The notes beneath the pieces are model-generated. The model was not told where the DNA came from and did no database searches. It saw only the letters and a program-made list of their open reading frames with translations. From Oreohelix idahoensis (Eukaryota > Mollusca > Gastropoda > Stylommatophora > Oreohelicidae), in the NCBI GenBank assembly GCA_024509875.1, contig JAMPIV010015257.1, positions 186,001-250,000 on the forward strand: a stretch of 64,000 nucleotides of DNA. The letters are read 5' to 3'. Positions 24,701 through 39,700 of the stretch are shown one piece after another. Each line of letters begins with the position of its first letter. Within the stretch, counting starts at the first letter, position 1. The position numbers and the translations under genes were made by a program.

Positions 24701-27700
24701 GCAATCCAGTGGTGTTGTGTCTGTTTGGCAGATTTGTGCAAACAGTGGTTCTAATAGTTCTTCTACTTATTCAGGATCTGTTTTAAATATCTCTGCATTC
24801 AGTTGTCATGGCCTAGAGCTTTTCTGTTCTTCAACCCTTTGATAGATGTGATGTTTTGTACCCTTTTTTGAATATCTGTATTTATATTATAACTAGATCA
24901 TTTTCAGCTTCGGGAATGTTCATCTATGACTCTGAAGGTGCCTTATTTGGTGTTTGAAGTACTCTGCCCATCTTGCTTTTTGCCCCTGTTCTGTGGTGAT
25001 GAGATTTCCGTTCTTGTCTCTTACTAGTGTACTGTTGTTTGCGCACTGTTTTCCACTGATTGCTTTTGTTACTTTTTGCATGCTGTGCTTTGTTTATTCA
25101 TCAGGCTGCTTCTTTAACCTGTCTTGCAAGATTATCTAGGAATTTCCTTTTCTCAGCTCGGGTTTGACGTTTTATTTCCTTACTCAGCTTACTGTCATTG
25201 TCTTCTAAATCCTGCCTGTTCCATCCTCAGTTTATGGTCTAGCACTCTTGAAATTCTTTCAATAATTATCCTGCCCAGTATTTTGCTGGGAACTGATAGG
25301 AGAGAAATTCCTCTCCAGTTGTTGCAGTCAGTGAGGTCACCCTTTATTGGCAATATGATATCCCTTTAGTATCACTCCAGTTCAAATAATTCTGCTGCTA
25401 ATTCAGACTACCTACAAATCCTCGAGTTGCTCAAGTATCAAACAGCCACACAAGAGCAGCCCAGCATCACAATTCCCCTGTGCAATATGTTGAGAACCTA
25501 GCACTGCACACTAAGCTAAGACTTAACTTCAGCTTATACATGATCTGCTGTGTACAAGAGGATCCCGCAAAAGATGGATAACAGATGAGGGGAAGTGGCT
25601 CTGTGCAGAACATGATGGTTCCTTGGGACAGCCTAGAATCAGAGCACAGTATTTTAGCACCTGCATATAAGAAGAACCCCCATGGATGGTGTTAAATGCA
25701 CAATATGCCATCCTGTTTTCCCCACTGCTAAGTTAAAACCAGAAGTAAGGATCCTCTAAATGCATGCCAAGCCAAGATGAAATACTCAGGAAAGAAGCTC
25801 ATGACTCCAGCTCAAGATGTTGCAAAATGGCAGAAAAGCCACAAGAAAAATCTAGATATGTAATGTAGAGAATGCCAGGAGTCAACAGCCTACAACCCAT
25901 GAAGCAGAGTACAATCTTCTAACTAAGAACAGAATCCACACCAGATTTAACAAGTACTTAAACAAATTAAACCCGTCATGTGAGCCTAAATGCTGCAGCT
26001 GTCCTCATCCATACGAGATAGTTCAGCATGTGCTGCTTACATGCCCATGACCCACCATGGAAAGATTAATGTATATGTATAATAATAAATACTTCTGCTG
26101 TAATTTTTTTATATACATGTGGTGATTATTTTTGTCATAAATATTTTCATATTAATTCAATGTTGTGATTTCTTTAAAATCTCGGAAACAATTCTCTAAA
26201 ATAAACTGCCTCTTTTTTTTTAAAAAATATGACCATATTGCATCATATTGTATTGCGTATTGTGTTATCATATCATATTGCATCTAGCAGTTTAATAAAG
26301 TAAAGATCATGCATTAGTTTTGGATTTTTTCACAGCCTAAAGTGAACTCTTGTATTTTTTTATAATAGACTACTATGATCAACTGCTTAAGAAGTTTCAA
26401 AATGATTACCCAGCAAGTGAGCCCATCACTGGGCTGATGCTTATTTATCTCAAGCACATTGTGCATGTAGTGGAGGTAAGTGACTTAATACATTGACATT
26501 AATGTGATTTTCATGTTCTGTCAGTGTAAGGTCACTCTTCTTTGGCAATATGATAATTATTCCTTTGTGACACTCCAGTGGTTGTCTCACTAGACCATAA
26601 AAGTAAGGGAGGGTAAATTCAAAGATGTTGTGGGCAATTAGTGATTAGAAGAAAGAAATGAGAGATGAAATAAATTGATTGAATGGGCAAACAATGCAAA
26701 ATATGGCTATAGGAAAACCGAGTTCAAACAAACATCCAATAAGACTGTGGACATAGAAAAGGCCAAATAATACAACACATTACTCAAACTTGACTACTAC
26801 TGGTAGATTAAAGATTCAGAAATGCATTATTCTCAGTAAAAACAAATCCAGGAGTTGATTGTTATAGTGATCACATATCAGTGTATGGACAAGTATTTTT
26901 TTTTTTTTAACATACGCCCGCTATTACTCGAGGCAAGAATCTCCGGTTAGTATATCTAACCTGAAACTGATTTTTACGTGAGTATCCCTTATTTCCCTGT
27001 TCAATGACAGGTGTCCACTCGCCATTCAGGCAGATACTCGCCGTCTTCGGAGGGTACCCATTAGAGCTGGGTCGGCTCAGGAGCCGTTCGGCGACACTGC
27101 TTCAAATGTCTTCGCCAGGGCTCGAATTAATCCAGTCAAAGTCCCGGTCGACGTCACTGTTTCAAATGTCCTCGCCTGGGCTTGAACCTGGATCACCCGA
27201 TCGCCAGCGCTGTGTGGTAACCATTACACAGCGCGGCTCCCTATGGACAGGTATGAATAATGCTGAAGGAGACATTAAACTAAACATAGAGCAACGTCTT
27301 CTTTGTTCATCCACTATTTATAACCATGTCTATTTGTCTCACATAGTTGACAGTTTGTCTCAAGTTTTTTTCATTGCTTTACAGCTTCTCCTGTCAAGGG
27401 GTTGGCAAAGGCCATTCCGTCAATTAGCTTCTCTCATGGAGCCAGCAATCTTGGAGGACATATTCTACTATTTGCTTGTCTTCCCATGTGAACACATATG
27501 TCTGCCTGATTTTTAATTTGTTGAAGAAATGGTAGGCCCAGCTTGAATCTCCTGTGGCTACAGCCTCTTCTTGACAAGGAATCATAGGCGGACCTACTAT
27601 AAAGCTAATGAAGCTTGAGCTTCAGGGCCCCCAAATCCTGTTTTCTCTATAATACGTTTCGTTCCGATAACCCAACCCTTTTTTTTTTTTCGTAAATGAA

Positions 27701-30700
27701 GTCTTTCCAAGAGTTAAAGCTTCTTCTTCTTCCGTCCTTAGCCACCGACCGTCAAAGCAGTCAGTGGCCATTACGCCTAGTGGCGTCTTAGGGCAACAGC
27801 AGATAGGTTTTCTTTGCCATTGTTTCCCATCACGCCTATTGGCGTCTTTAGGGCAATGGCAAATCAATCCATCTGCTGTTGTTTCCGTAATCGAAGTGAC
27901 TGGCAAACGGGTGATCAGCCCGTTGGTAGTTAAAGCTTCAGGGCCCCCAAAATTTACATCCGCCACTGCAAGAAATAATGCATAGTAATTCATTAAAGGC
28001 TTTTGTTATTATTGCTTTTATTATTTCACATGTTGTTCCTTGTTAGGTTTAAATTTAAATTGCGCCTTCTGTAGCAAGTCTGTCTGCCTTCTTGTTTCCA
28101 TGTAACTACAGTGGGCAGGAATCCACTACTCTCTCCATAACAGTCCATTCTACATTCAAACTTCCAACGTTGCCCGTATATGTATAAACATATTCACAGT
28201 GGCGTCACTAGGGTTGGTGTCACCCAAGTGCGGTAACTCGTGGTGTCACCCCCATGGACCTCCTCCCGTACCCGACCATACAGAATCCTTAGTAATGTTT
28301 TTTTGTATCGTAATTCCCGTATATCACTGAATGTAATGGCAATAGTAGTGACATAAACAACTAGCAACATTAAACTTTTAAATTACAATATCATACTCAG
28401 TCTAAATGTATTTACATAGTTTCATGTGGTTAAAGTGAAAATACCAACGGGCTGATCACCCGTTTGCCAGTCACTTCGATTACGGAAACAACAGCAAATG
28501 GATTGATTTGCCGTTGCCCTAAAGACGCCAATAGGCGTGATGGGAAACAATGGCAAAGAAAACCTATCTGCTGTTGCCCTAAGACGCCACTAGGCGTAAT
28601 GGCCACTGACTGCTTTGACGGTCGGTGGCTAAGGACGGAAGAAGAAGAGAAGAAGAAAGTGAAAATGACGCCACTGCATATTTAATCTTTGATTTTTTTT
28701 TTTTTGGAATGGACAGTTCTTCTTATGATTCATTCAGCTAATTGTGTTTATTTGCGCAGTGAGTAGATAATGGTTAGTGTCAATGCCCTCCCATGCTAAC
28801 GTGTGGAGTTGCTTTCTGTGACAGCAATAAATATGTACACGCTCTGTAATTAGTAACCCGGTCCGTAATGACACCAGAGAAAATTCCATTCCTTTCATTT
28901 AGTTAAAAAAAAAACCACTCAGATTGCCACTTCCTCCTCCTACTCCCCACAAATGGAGGAGAGGAACGATCCTCAATGGTCCTTTGGAACACCACTAGAG
29001 CAGTGGTGGATCCTAGGACCAGCTTCACGCTCAGAGGGAGTGACGCAATCTCATCATCATGGTTTCTGTGCCGTCCAGATTTGTTCGACGTCTCGGCAAG
29101 GCATACTTTAGAAATGATCCCTAAAAGTATGATCTTACTGAATACAGCTTGGTTTAGAAAGTCTTGTGCCAATATATGCCACCAGAAAAGCTTTCAAATA
29201 TTAAAATTTAAAATAAATGACACATAATTATATTTAATTTATATTAAATTTAGCGTTTTTAAATTGAAATTCTGTTTACAATAAAAAGTTTTAATTACTT
29301 ACATAACGGATTTTGTATATTTATAATACTTTTATTAATAACTAGTTACTAAAATACAAATTATGTATTACAAAGGGGCCGTAACCTACTTTTCCGAATT
29401 GAGGATAATTGTATATTTTTTTCTTCAATGGGGCATAATGCGCGTAAAATGTATGGTTTTAGTCTTATGTCCCTTACCTGTTTAAAAATAGTTGAACGAT
29501 CTAAGAAAATTAAAGTACTAGATAACGACGTACTACATTAAAGATGACTTTAGAGTTGACAGAAAAGGAAATAGGACATTACAATCAACGATAAAGTGTA
29601 AGATTTTCTTCCGATGTTTTTCTCAAATTGGTGGTTGCCAATTATGCCTTTTAACAATGAAAAACTGCAAGGTGTATCTGAAACATCTCATACACTGAAT
29701 GAGTTATTAACAACAAATTCACCTGAAACTAAAAATTATCAAAGACAGATAAGTGAAAACACTGTTGTTTTAGCTTTTTCTACAAGTGAAACTGAAATCA
29801 AAGCACCTGCAGGGTAAAAAAATACCTGTTATTGTCATATGTATGGACACATTTACCGCAAAGTTCCTCCGCTGTGTAATATGAATACATTAAAGTACGA
29901 ACCACACATTGTAATATAATGCGAATCTTGACATGTACGATATTCTGTAAATAAACATGGCTACGAACTGAACATGCTTATACTGAGTGCTTTCTGAAAC
30001 ATGTGTGTGCTTGTGTAGATGACGAGGTAATGCTTATATACATACATCATAACATTACATGGTGGCAGCGGTCGATACCGGACTGACGCAAAACAGCTAC
30101 ACGATAACACGTGAGTACAGTTTATTCGGCTAATTTTCGTCATCGCGGTCAGCCATGGCGGCAAAACAATATCGCAACGCACCGCAAATGAGATTCGCCG
30201 GTCAAGATGATAAGAGTGAAGCTTTCTTGTTATGGCGCCAACGCATAGATCTATATTCCAAGACCACTGGTCTGGAAGGACAAACCCTAACTCCATATAT
30301 CCTAGAAGCATTGGACGATGAAGGTTTGAAAATTTACAACAGTTTTGCTACCGCCATGCCTGTGGAGTCGGCGACAGACCCCGCAGCCATATTGGACGAA
30401 TTTGAAAAACGTCTGATAATAAAGCACACGAACTTTAGAGCGGCAAGATTAGAACTTCACCACCTGCGACAGAAACCTGGTGAAAGTCTAGATGATTTTT
30501 TTCACTCGCATCAAGGAGAAAACAAGTGTATGCAAATTTAACAAAGAAGAAGAAAAAGAGCGAATTATCGAACAGATCCTTCTCAGCACACCAATGCCAG
30601 AGTTCCAGAAATGGATACTGAGCCAGAGTGATACACTAACTTTACAACAACTTCTGGATGAAGGCAGGAAACACGAGGCACAAGCACTAAACATTAAACA

Positions 30701-33700
30701 AATTCAGCAAGGTACAGTAACAGCCCAGGTGGATGCAGTAAAAAGCTATAAACCCAAACAAAACAAAGCAACCGGTTCGAAGCAACAAGAAAAACACAAC
30801 ACAAGCAGAGGTGCTATGTGTAAATGTTGTGGCCTAAACCACATACAAAACCACTGTCCAGCTAAAGACTCTACATGTCATTACTGCAGAAAGAGGGGCC
30901 ACTGGATAAAATTATGTTTCAAGAGGAAACAAGACAGTGCTCAACACAACCTTCACAGCAGAGAGTCATCAAAACAAACACACTTTATGATGACTGAGGA
31001 CCTTGACTCCAGTGAAGAAAGTGATCCTTCCACATTTGATACTGTGAAGATACTAACTTTCAGTAATGAACCAAAGAGAACGCAGGCTTTCTGCAAGGTA
31101 CAATTCCGAATACCAGGAATTAAAAGGCACAAAGAAAGATATATTCGGTTCAAGATAGACACAGGTGCCCAAGGTAACACTCTACCCTTAAGAATATTCA
31201 GACAGATCATGCCTGACAAGGTGGATGAGCAAGGATTTCCCACAAGGGATGTAAAACGTAGGAGTGGCAGGACAAAGCTAAGAGCTTACAATGGAACAAG
31301 TATAGACTGTTTTGGAGCAGTAACACTTGAATGTTCATACAGAGGCTCAGAATGGACATCGTCAACATTTTACTTGGTAGATGTTGAAGGACCTGCAATT
31401 TTGGGTTTACCAATGTGCGAAAAGCTGAGTGTGGTAACTATTAACAACATTAAAGAGGATATAGGTTTTGCAGATGCTCTCAGCAGACTACCAAACCCCA
31501 ACAAGATAACAGATCTTACCCCAAACATCAAAGTTGATTCTGTCAAGTTTAGCGATAATCGGCTTGAACACATCAGAGAAGACACAACGAGAGATCCTAT
31601 TCTTAACTCTCTCAAAGAACTGATATACCATGGATGGCCAAGCTCTATCAGGGAAGTTCCAACACACATCCGTCCATACTACTCGATGAGGGACGAGTTA
31701 AGCATCGAAGATGGTCTGATCCTTAAAGGAGATCGCATTGTTGTACCAGAAACACAACGCGATATCATCCTTAAACAGCTCCATAATAGTCACCTTGGTA
31801 TTGTGAAGACACAACTGAGAGCAAAGAAAGATGTTTACTGGCCACAGATAAACAAGGACATAGAAACACTATGTAAAAACTGTTCAATTTGCCAAGAACA
31901 TGCAAATAGGCAGTGCAGAGAACCTCTCATACCATCAGCCATACCATTGAGCCCTTGGAGCATTATAGGAACTGATGGGTTTCCCCCCTTGCTTCACCCT
32001 AGGCCTAGTGAATTCTGTTCATGAAAGGAGCGACCATTGCGGTGTTAGTCTCTTGGCCTAGCAAAACCTCTCATACCCCAAGATCGTTGTGCGTGGTGAA
32101 GAGCCACACCCTCCTCGAGGTAGTCCTGGTAACTGAGGGTGCGAATCCTCAGGCTAAACACAACGGATCTAGAGGAGCAAACCTCGATAATAAAACCGGT
32201 GCACTACACCGTACACGCCCTCTGTGGGTGGGAAGGAGCCAGATGGATACTGAACAAGTCTTGGGAGTGGGAACGAGTGTGGACTGCTCCCTGAAGATCG
32301 GAACCCATCGTACAGGCACAGAGACTCAGGACGTGACGATCCTATTGCCTTCAACTCTTGGTCACATGCCTAGAGCCTCGGAGAACTCGGCGTAACCAGC
32401 AGGCAATTTGGTGGCGGGGAAAGAGCACTGTGAGCCCTACCTTGGCTACGTATCACAAGGAGACGCAGAAACACCCCCTTTATCTCCCCCAGAGCTGGCA
32501 CAGTACACTTCTGGCTTCTACCCGGGGCGTTAGGAAATCCACAGGCACCCCAGCATCACAATGCCAAGAAGATGACAAAGTTGGAATTTACTAACTCAAA
32601 CCTGGCAGAGCAAGTCCTCCAACAGATGCGGCCGATGCTGGGCCCACTGGCGCGTGGACACGTCCCGATTCCCATCGAGACTTGCCCGGGGAGCCCACCC
32701 CGGCTCAAAAAAGCAGAGAAGGCCACTCTCCAAACCTCCGATGTCTTGCGGGCAGTGTTAGGATGTGCAAGAACATGGACAGGAAGACTCCACAACTTCC
32801 CCACTGAATACATGCCCACGGCGGCCGTTGCCTCAATTGGCTGTGTGTGGTGTACCCGGAAACGGGGCCTCCCAGTACTGAGACACAGTTAAGTCCCCGA
32901 TGTCACTTATCGGTGCAGAGTTGAGAGAGATGGCTGAGCATCACAATCCCCCCTGTGTTGCAGCATGATGAGAACCCAGAATTGCACACTGAGCTTGGGG
33001 GGATCACTTGGGCACCAGACTTAATACTGGCTCTTGACTGGATGGCCGCATGCAGGAGATTTCTACAATGGGGGGTTGGCAGGTGGTGGGTATCTGGAAG
33101 TGGCTCTGTGCAGGACGTGAGGATTCCTTGGGTGAGCCCAGAACCAGAGCACAGCATTGTGCAAGCTCTGCATAGTTGGAGAGCCCCCTGGATGACGGGG
33201 AATGCACAGTGTGCTACCCCACCTGTCCCCAACTGCTAACTTAGAACCAGAAGTGGGGTCCTCTGTATGCGTGCCAGGCCAGGATAAAATGCCTGGGAAA
33301 GAGACTGGAGCTCAGAACTCCCTAACTCAAAGTTGCAGGATGGCAGGAAAGACAATGCTATTTTGAAGATAATGCAACCATATTTTCACCATACGAGCTC
33401 GGACGCCGCCTCGGTAAACAAGGTCTGCGCAGAGCAGTGACACCCCCCAGGCTGCTTGCGAATAGTCTACTACTGGGAACATAAACAGATTAGGGATGAG
33501 CCCACTCTCCCGTTGAACAGGTGCTAAAGTCATAGATACTGGGCCAGAAGGCGCACCGGAAACCACAGTATCACGCAACTCGCTTTTTTTTTCTATGGAG
33601 AGTACACCGTCAAATAAATCTCGTACTGGTGCTCGCCCTGTGGAGCTCCACCAGGCAGGTGCAGTGCCGGGCTCTGAGCCTCGACAGAGCCCACCCTCAG

Positions 33701-36700
33701 CTACTGGAGGACCCTCTAGACCATCTTGTGGAGTCAGCAGACGGCGGAGGAGAACTACTGACCAAAACAAAACAGAAAAAGAGAAACCCAGAGTGCCACT
33801 TGTCATGATGCACTGGAATGCAGAGGGAGTGAACAGCAAGCAGGCTGGATACAGCAAAAAGACAGAGCTGGAAAACAGCTTGTATGAGAAGCAAGTCAGT
33901 GTTTGCTGTATCCAAGAGACTCACTTGAAAGCAGATCAAACCTTTAAAATAAGGGGATATCAATGCTTCAGATCCGACAGAAAAGATAGACGAAAAGGAG
34001 GAGGAGTACTTACTCTTGTAAGGAATAACATTCCTGCACACGAAAGGAAAACCTTCATGGATGGAGCAGAATATCAGCTGTTGCAGATAAAGGTAGACAA
34101 GATGGAAATAGAACTCCTGAACTATTACTGTCCGAACAACAAACCCCTGAGTCTCAGCTCTATACAGGTACCAGCCACCAACTTTATAGCAGTTGGAGAC
34201 TTTAATAGCCACTCCCAGAGCTGGGGCTATAACCATCTGGATCACAGAGGTGAAGAGGTTGAAACTTGGCAAGATGATCACTCCCTAATCCTAGTCAATA
34301 ATGCCACAGATACTCCTACCTTCTACTCCAGAGGATGGCACACAACTTCAACACCAGATCTTGCCTTCTCCACACCAGATATAGCTGGATCTATTAGTAG
34401 AGAAGTAGGAGACCAACTAGGGGGAAGCGACCATCGCCCAATCTTTCTTACTGTCCAGAGTGCAACTCTCAGTACAGGCCCAGCCATTACAAGATGGAAC
34501 TACAAAAAAGCCAACTGGGGTTTATTCAGGCATCAGGTGAACACGCTGCTGTCTACCCTCAAGGTACAGAACAGAGACATTAATGAAGTGGTAAAAGACT
34601 TCAACAGATGCATACTACAAGCTGCAAAAGAAACCATTCCCAAAGGATGCCGGCGTAACTACATACCATACTGGTCCAGCACACTCCAAGAACGTCAGGA
34701 AGCTATGGGACAGGGCTAGAAAGGACGCAGAGTCTCAGCCTTCACTTGAAACTCACAACAAATGGAAAAAGGCTGTAGCAGAGTTTCAGAGAACAAAGCT
34801 AGAAGAAAAACGGAAAAGCTGGAGAACTAAAACGGCATCGCTGAACCTTGAGAAAGACGGCAGGAAACTTTGGAGATTAGTCAAGTCTCTAAATGAAGAG
34901 CGTTCCTCACCTAGGCAGACTATCACATTGGATGAAGGTGGCAAACTTTTCAGAGGAAAACAAGCTGCAGACTTGTTTGCTAGAAGATACAGTTCAGAAA
35001 GCAACTTACCCATTAACATAGATCATCAGAGAGAGATAAGAAAAGAAATACTGGCAACCATGGGACAGACAGATACTCCTGCCCCAATGAGGGAACCCAT
35101 CACACTAGGAGAACTACAGAAGGCTATTTCCAAGCTTAAGTTTCAAAAGTCACCCGGCCCAGACAAAATCAGCAACGAAATGCTAGTAAATCTGAGCTCA
35201 GCAGCAAAGACAAAACTGCTTGAGATATTCAACCACAGCTGGTTGAAAGGAACGGTACCCCAAGTATGGAGAGAAGCCATCACAATACCCATACTAAAGA
35301 AAGGGAAATGTAAGACCGAGGCTGCAAGTTACCGGCCAATCAGTCTCACAAGCTGTGTTGGGAAGACTATGGAGCGAATAGTCAACCACAGATTGAAATG
35401 GTATTTAGAGTCTGAGCAGATCCTGGTGCCGGAACAAGCTGGATTTAGAGAATGCTACAGTATAGAAGACCAAGTTACTTACTTGTCTCAAGCAATAGAA
35501 GATGCCTTCCAGGAGAAGAAAAAGGTCCTAACGATCTGGGTCGACTTCAAGCAGGCCTTTGACAAGGTGTGGAAAGATGGCCTCATTGCAAAACTTAGGA
35601 GAAGGGGAATCCAAGGCAACATGATGAAATGGATCCAGTCATACTTGCATAACAGGAGAACTAGGGTCACTCTTGACGGTCTGCAGAGCAGAAAAGTGTT
35701 GCTCCATCAGGGGGTACCTCAAGGAGGAGTAATTTCCCCAACACTCTTCCTTGTTTACATCAATGACCTGGTGAAAGATCTCCCTGCAGGAGTTAAAGCT
35801 GCCTTATATGCAGATGACCTAGTACTCTGGTGCGCTGATGAAAATGTCACCACAGCAAATTATAGAATGCAGCGGGCAGCAGACATGCTAGTGTCATGGG
35901 CAGAGAAATGGCTTATCACAATAAACGCAGACAAAACCTCCACAACACTGTTCTCCCTCGCCCCCAAGGACAAATCAGCTAACATACACCTAGGGACAAC
36001 CGTGATCAAGGAAGAAAGCTACCCCACCTATCTTGGGGTGACATTTGACCAAAGGCTTACATGGAATAAGCATATTGAAAATGCAGAAGGAAAGGCCCGA
36101 AGACGACTAGGCATACTCAGAAAATTAGCAGGTACCAACTGGGGAGCAAATGAACGAAATCTAAAGAAGATTTATAATGGAGTAATAAGACCACACTTAG
36201 AGTTTAGCTCAGCAGCATGGTCATCAGCTGCTAACTCACATCTGCAGTCTTTGGACAAGGTGCAAAATCAAGCTCTCAGGCTCATTACAGGAGCCATGAA
36301 AACTACACCAATAACAGAGATGCAGAAGGTTGCTGGATTACAGACATTGTCCCATAGAAGAGACACAAAAACCATGATCCAGATGGAAAAGTACAACAGT
36401 ATGCCAATGCACCCAATGAAGGCAAGACTAGATGATCTGGCATTGGGACGTCTAAAGCGTAGCAGCTTTGTGCATCGGGGAAAAAGACTTATAAGACAGC
36501 ATCAAGAAGACCTATCCATGAAGACAACACCACTGAAGCCCACCCTATACCCTGTACCATGGGAGCAAGCCAGCAGTGCCCTCCAAATTAATACATCAGT
36601 CACTGGTCTCACAAGTGGATGTGAGTATAATGATCTGCAAAAACGAACTGCTACATTGAGTATGATCCAAGAAAGCTATCCCGATCAATCATGGATACAT

Positions 36701-39700
36701 GCCTATACAGATGGATCAGCAACTAATGCTGTTAGGAATGGAGGTGCCGGTATCTTTATCTCATATCCTGACAACCACTATGAGACTAGGCACATTCCCA
36801 CTGGTAAATTCTGTTCCAACTATACAGCTGAGGTTCAAGCTCTAGAGCAAGCTGCAAATATGATTTATAACACCAACTCTGACTGCCACCAGGTAGTCAT
36901 CCTCACAGATGCACTGTCTGTCCTGCAAGCTCTCAAGGGTGGTAAACTCCCGCATCTGAGAAATGAACTAAACAAGGTAGCTGCCAAAAAGAGAACCATA
37001 CTTCAGTGGGTACCATCTCATTGTGGTGTACCCGGAAATGAAAAGGCAGATAAACTTGCAAAAAAGGGAGGAGAATGTGAACAAGAAGATAATGAAGTCA
37101 CATACTTTGAGAAAAGGAGAGCTATCCAGACTATCAGAAGAGAACAGAACCAACCCAAAGACGACTATCACACTCTCGACCGGCAGGGACAGATAACTAT
37201 TTTTCGACTCAGGACAGGGCATAACAAACTGAATAAACACATGCACAAGCTACGATTGTCTGCTTCACCACTGTGCACATGTGGATTAAACGAACAAACT
37301 GCTGAGCATGTTCTACAGGACTGTCCTCTGTATGACCAGTTAAGAAAGATATACTGGCCCAATGACTCAACACTAAACTCAAAGCTATATGGAGTAAAAG
37401 AGGAACTTCAAACAACAGTCGAATTCATCATGAGAACTCGTCTGACGGTGTAATCATCAAAGATGCGATCGCAAGAAGAAGAAGAAGAAGGAACTGATAT
37501 TTTCTCAATCGACAATAACGACTATCTTATTATTGCTGATTACTACAGCAAATTTCCCATCATTGAGAAACTTCCACAACCCTCACCATCAGCTGTTATT
37601 GCAGACATTACAAAGAAGTATTGCAGCATGTTTGGCATCCCAGATGAAATTAGATCAGACAACGGTCCACATTTCTCAGGTCAAGCATACAGAAACTTCA
37701 CTAAGGACTGGAAGATAAAACACACAACATCATCACCTAGATACCCTAAATCTAATGGTTTCATTGAGAGACAGATACAAACTATCAAGTCAATCATGAA
37801 GAAAACAAGAACAGAGGATGTACACCTAGCACTCTTGAGATGGAGAACAACACCGGTAGACAGTAAGATCGACAGTCCAGCAGAACTTATGTTTGATAGA
37901 AGAATTAAAGACCTCCTACCATCTAAGGTCCACTTCCGTCCACAACATAGAGACAGCACATATGATCAACTTCAGCATCGTCAGCAAGTTCAGAAATCCA
38001 ACTATGACAAATGTGCTAAAGACTTACCACCATTATATCCTGGTCAGCATGTGACTACCTACAACCACAACAATGACACATGGTCAAAAGCAACAATCAT
38101 TTCCAGAAACCCTGAACCCAGGAGCTATACTTTAAGACCAGACAGCAGCAGCAACCTCCTGAGGCGAAACAGAGTGGACATAAGAGAAATCCCACAGAAT
38201 ACAACAGAACAGAGAATTCCCATGCTTTCAACAGACAATGCAGTAACTCCAGACTTTGGTGCCCCCACAAAACCAACAAGCGCCAAGGCCGAAATCACAA
38301 CCAACTCAAGCTAAACCAGGGACTTCCGCAGAACCACCAGCACTTTACACCACTCGTTCTGGCCGTACAGTGACACCTCCCAGCCGATACAGAAAGTGAC
38401 ATATATACTCACACTGAGCATTACACATACTTATCCTTTCTCACATGAAACATTTCGTTGGAAATGTTTGCACACATTTTTTTTTCAAAAAAGGGGGGAT
38501 GTAATATGAATACATTAAAGTACGAACCACACATTGTAATATAATGCGAATCTTGACATGTACGATATTCTGTAAATAAACATGGCTACGAACTGAACAT
38601 GCTTATACTGAGTGCTTTCTGAAACATGTGTGTGCTTGTGTAGATGACGAGGTAATGCTTATATACATACATCATAACATTACACGCTGTACATGAAGAA
38701 ACAGAACAAACCAGGTCATAACTAGGATAATCAAGATGTTATGTGGGCATAAGAAGGTGGAGAAAGTCCAAAGAAAAGGTCAAGTGGAAAGAGGAAACAA
38801 TTCTAAAATAGGATGGGGTGAAAATCCCTAGAAAACGAGCTGATTTTGCTTGGCAACAAAATCTATTAGAAAAACTTAAGGTTCTTTAAGATGGAGCAGC
38901 TGAAATGTCATTGTGTCAGGCAGTTAAAAAATAGTGATAAGTTTATCAAAGCAAGAGCTATAGATTCAATAAACAAAGAGATCGCTCGCTTACCCAGAAT
39001 ACCTCTTGTGGTGCCCACCAGATACTAACATGCCACTGCAGCGTAAGCCACTCGTACATATTCAGTTAACATTTTCTATGACTATCAACAATTCACAGGG
39101 TCAGAAATTGACAGAATCTGTCTTTACTTGCCTAAGACATTGTTTAATTAAAACCATTTTTACGTTGATCCCTTCTCAGTAAGGTCATTTTACTCTCTTT
39201 TGTATCAGCAAATCAAAAGTTCATAAAGCAATATTTATAAAAAAAAATTGTTGATACCAGTCAATAAAATACTGATGCTCAGATGATCTGCCCAGCTAGT
39301 TTTACCTGCTAGCTTTGTGCAAGCAGAACATTTCTCAGCAATATTTCTTATTACTTTATATAGGTACACCTAGTAATAATAAATATTCAGAAGATATTTA
39401 TGTGGGGCCTTGAACTTATTGAGCAACGCAAGATAAGGTATGAGATAAGGTATGAGACAAGGTATGAGATAAGGTATGAGATAAGGTATGATGTGTGTAC
39501 TGGAAATCTGAGACACATCATCATCATCATTGACCTTTGCACTCCTTATGGAGAATGGAACCATCGCTACAGCTGGTCACCCCTTGCAGGAAGTCTAGTC
39601 CAAGCGATCACAAGCAGCTCTTGTAGCAGTTGTTTTTGTAGCAATTTCTTGTTACTTGGCGAGGTTGTCAACCCTACATTACATGGCCTCATATTAGTCA

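Larger units (their letters stand above)
31977..37489 (+). mobile_element. LINE J1, near full-length, inserted in the integrase
   Basis: Flanked by exact GGAACTGAT (31968-31976 and 37490-37498). The 5' untranslated region runs to about 33594, the coding part covers endonuclease, reverse transcriptase, RNase H and a Cys/His tail, and the 3' end is a GAA repeat. At 5.5 kb it is complete at both ends. Only one frameshift is seen in the main protein. Because it split an LTR element with identical LTRs, it is younger still. It belongs to the RNase H-bearing I/Jockey-like LINEs; I do not fix the clade. Confidence 0.92.
29875..38684 (+). mobile_element. Ty3/gypsy-like LTR retrotransposon lacking reverse transcriptase, split by LINE J1
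   Basis: Two 185-base LTRs (29875-30059 and 38500-38684) read identical. Flanks CGCTG (29870-29874 and 38685-38689) are a 5-base duplication. Between them are a primer-binding candidate, gag with two zinc knuckles, an aspartic protease, integrase and a polypurine tract. The reverse transcriptase and RNase H that should lie between protease and integrase are absent in frame. LINE J1 (31977-37489) sits in the integrase. No envelope-like gene is seen. Identical LTRs imply a recent insertion. It could move only with help from a related complete copy. Confidence 0.92.
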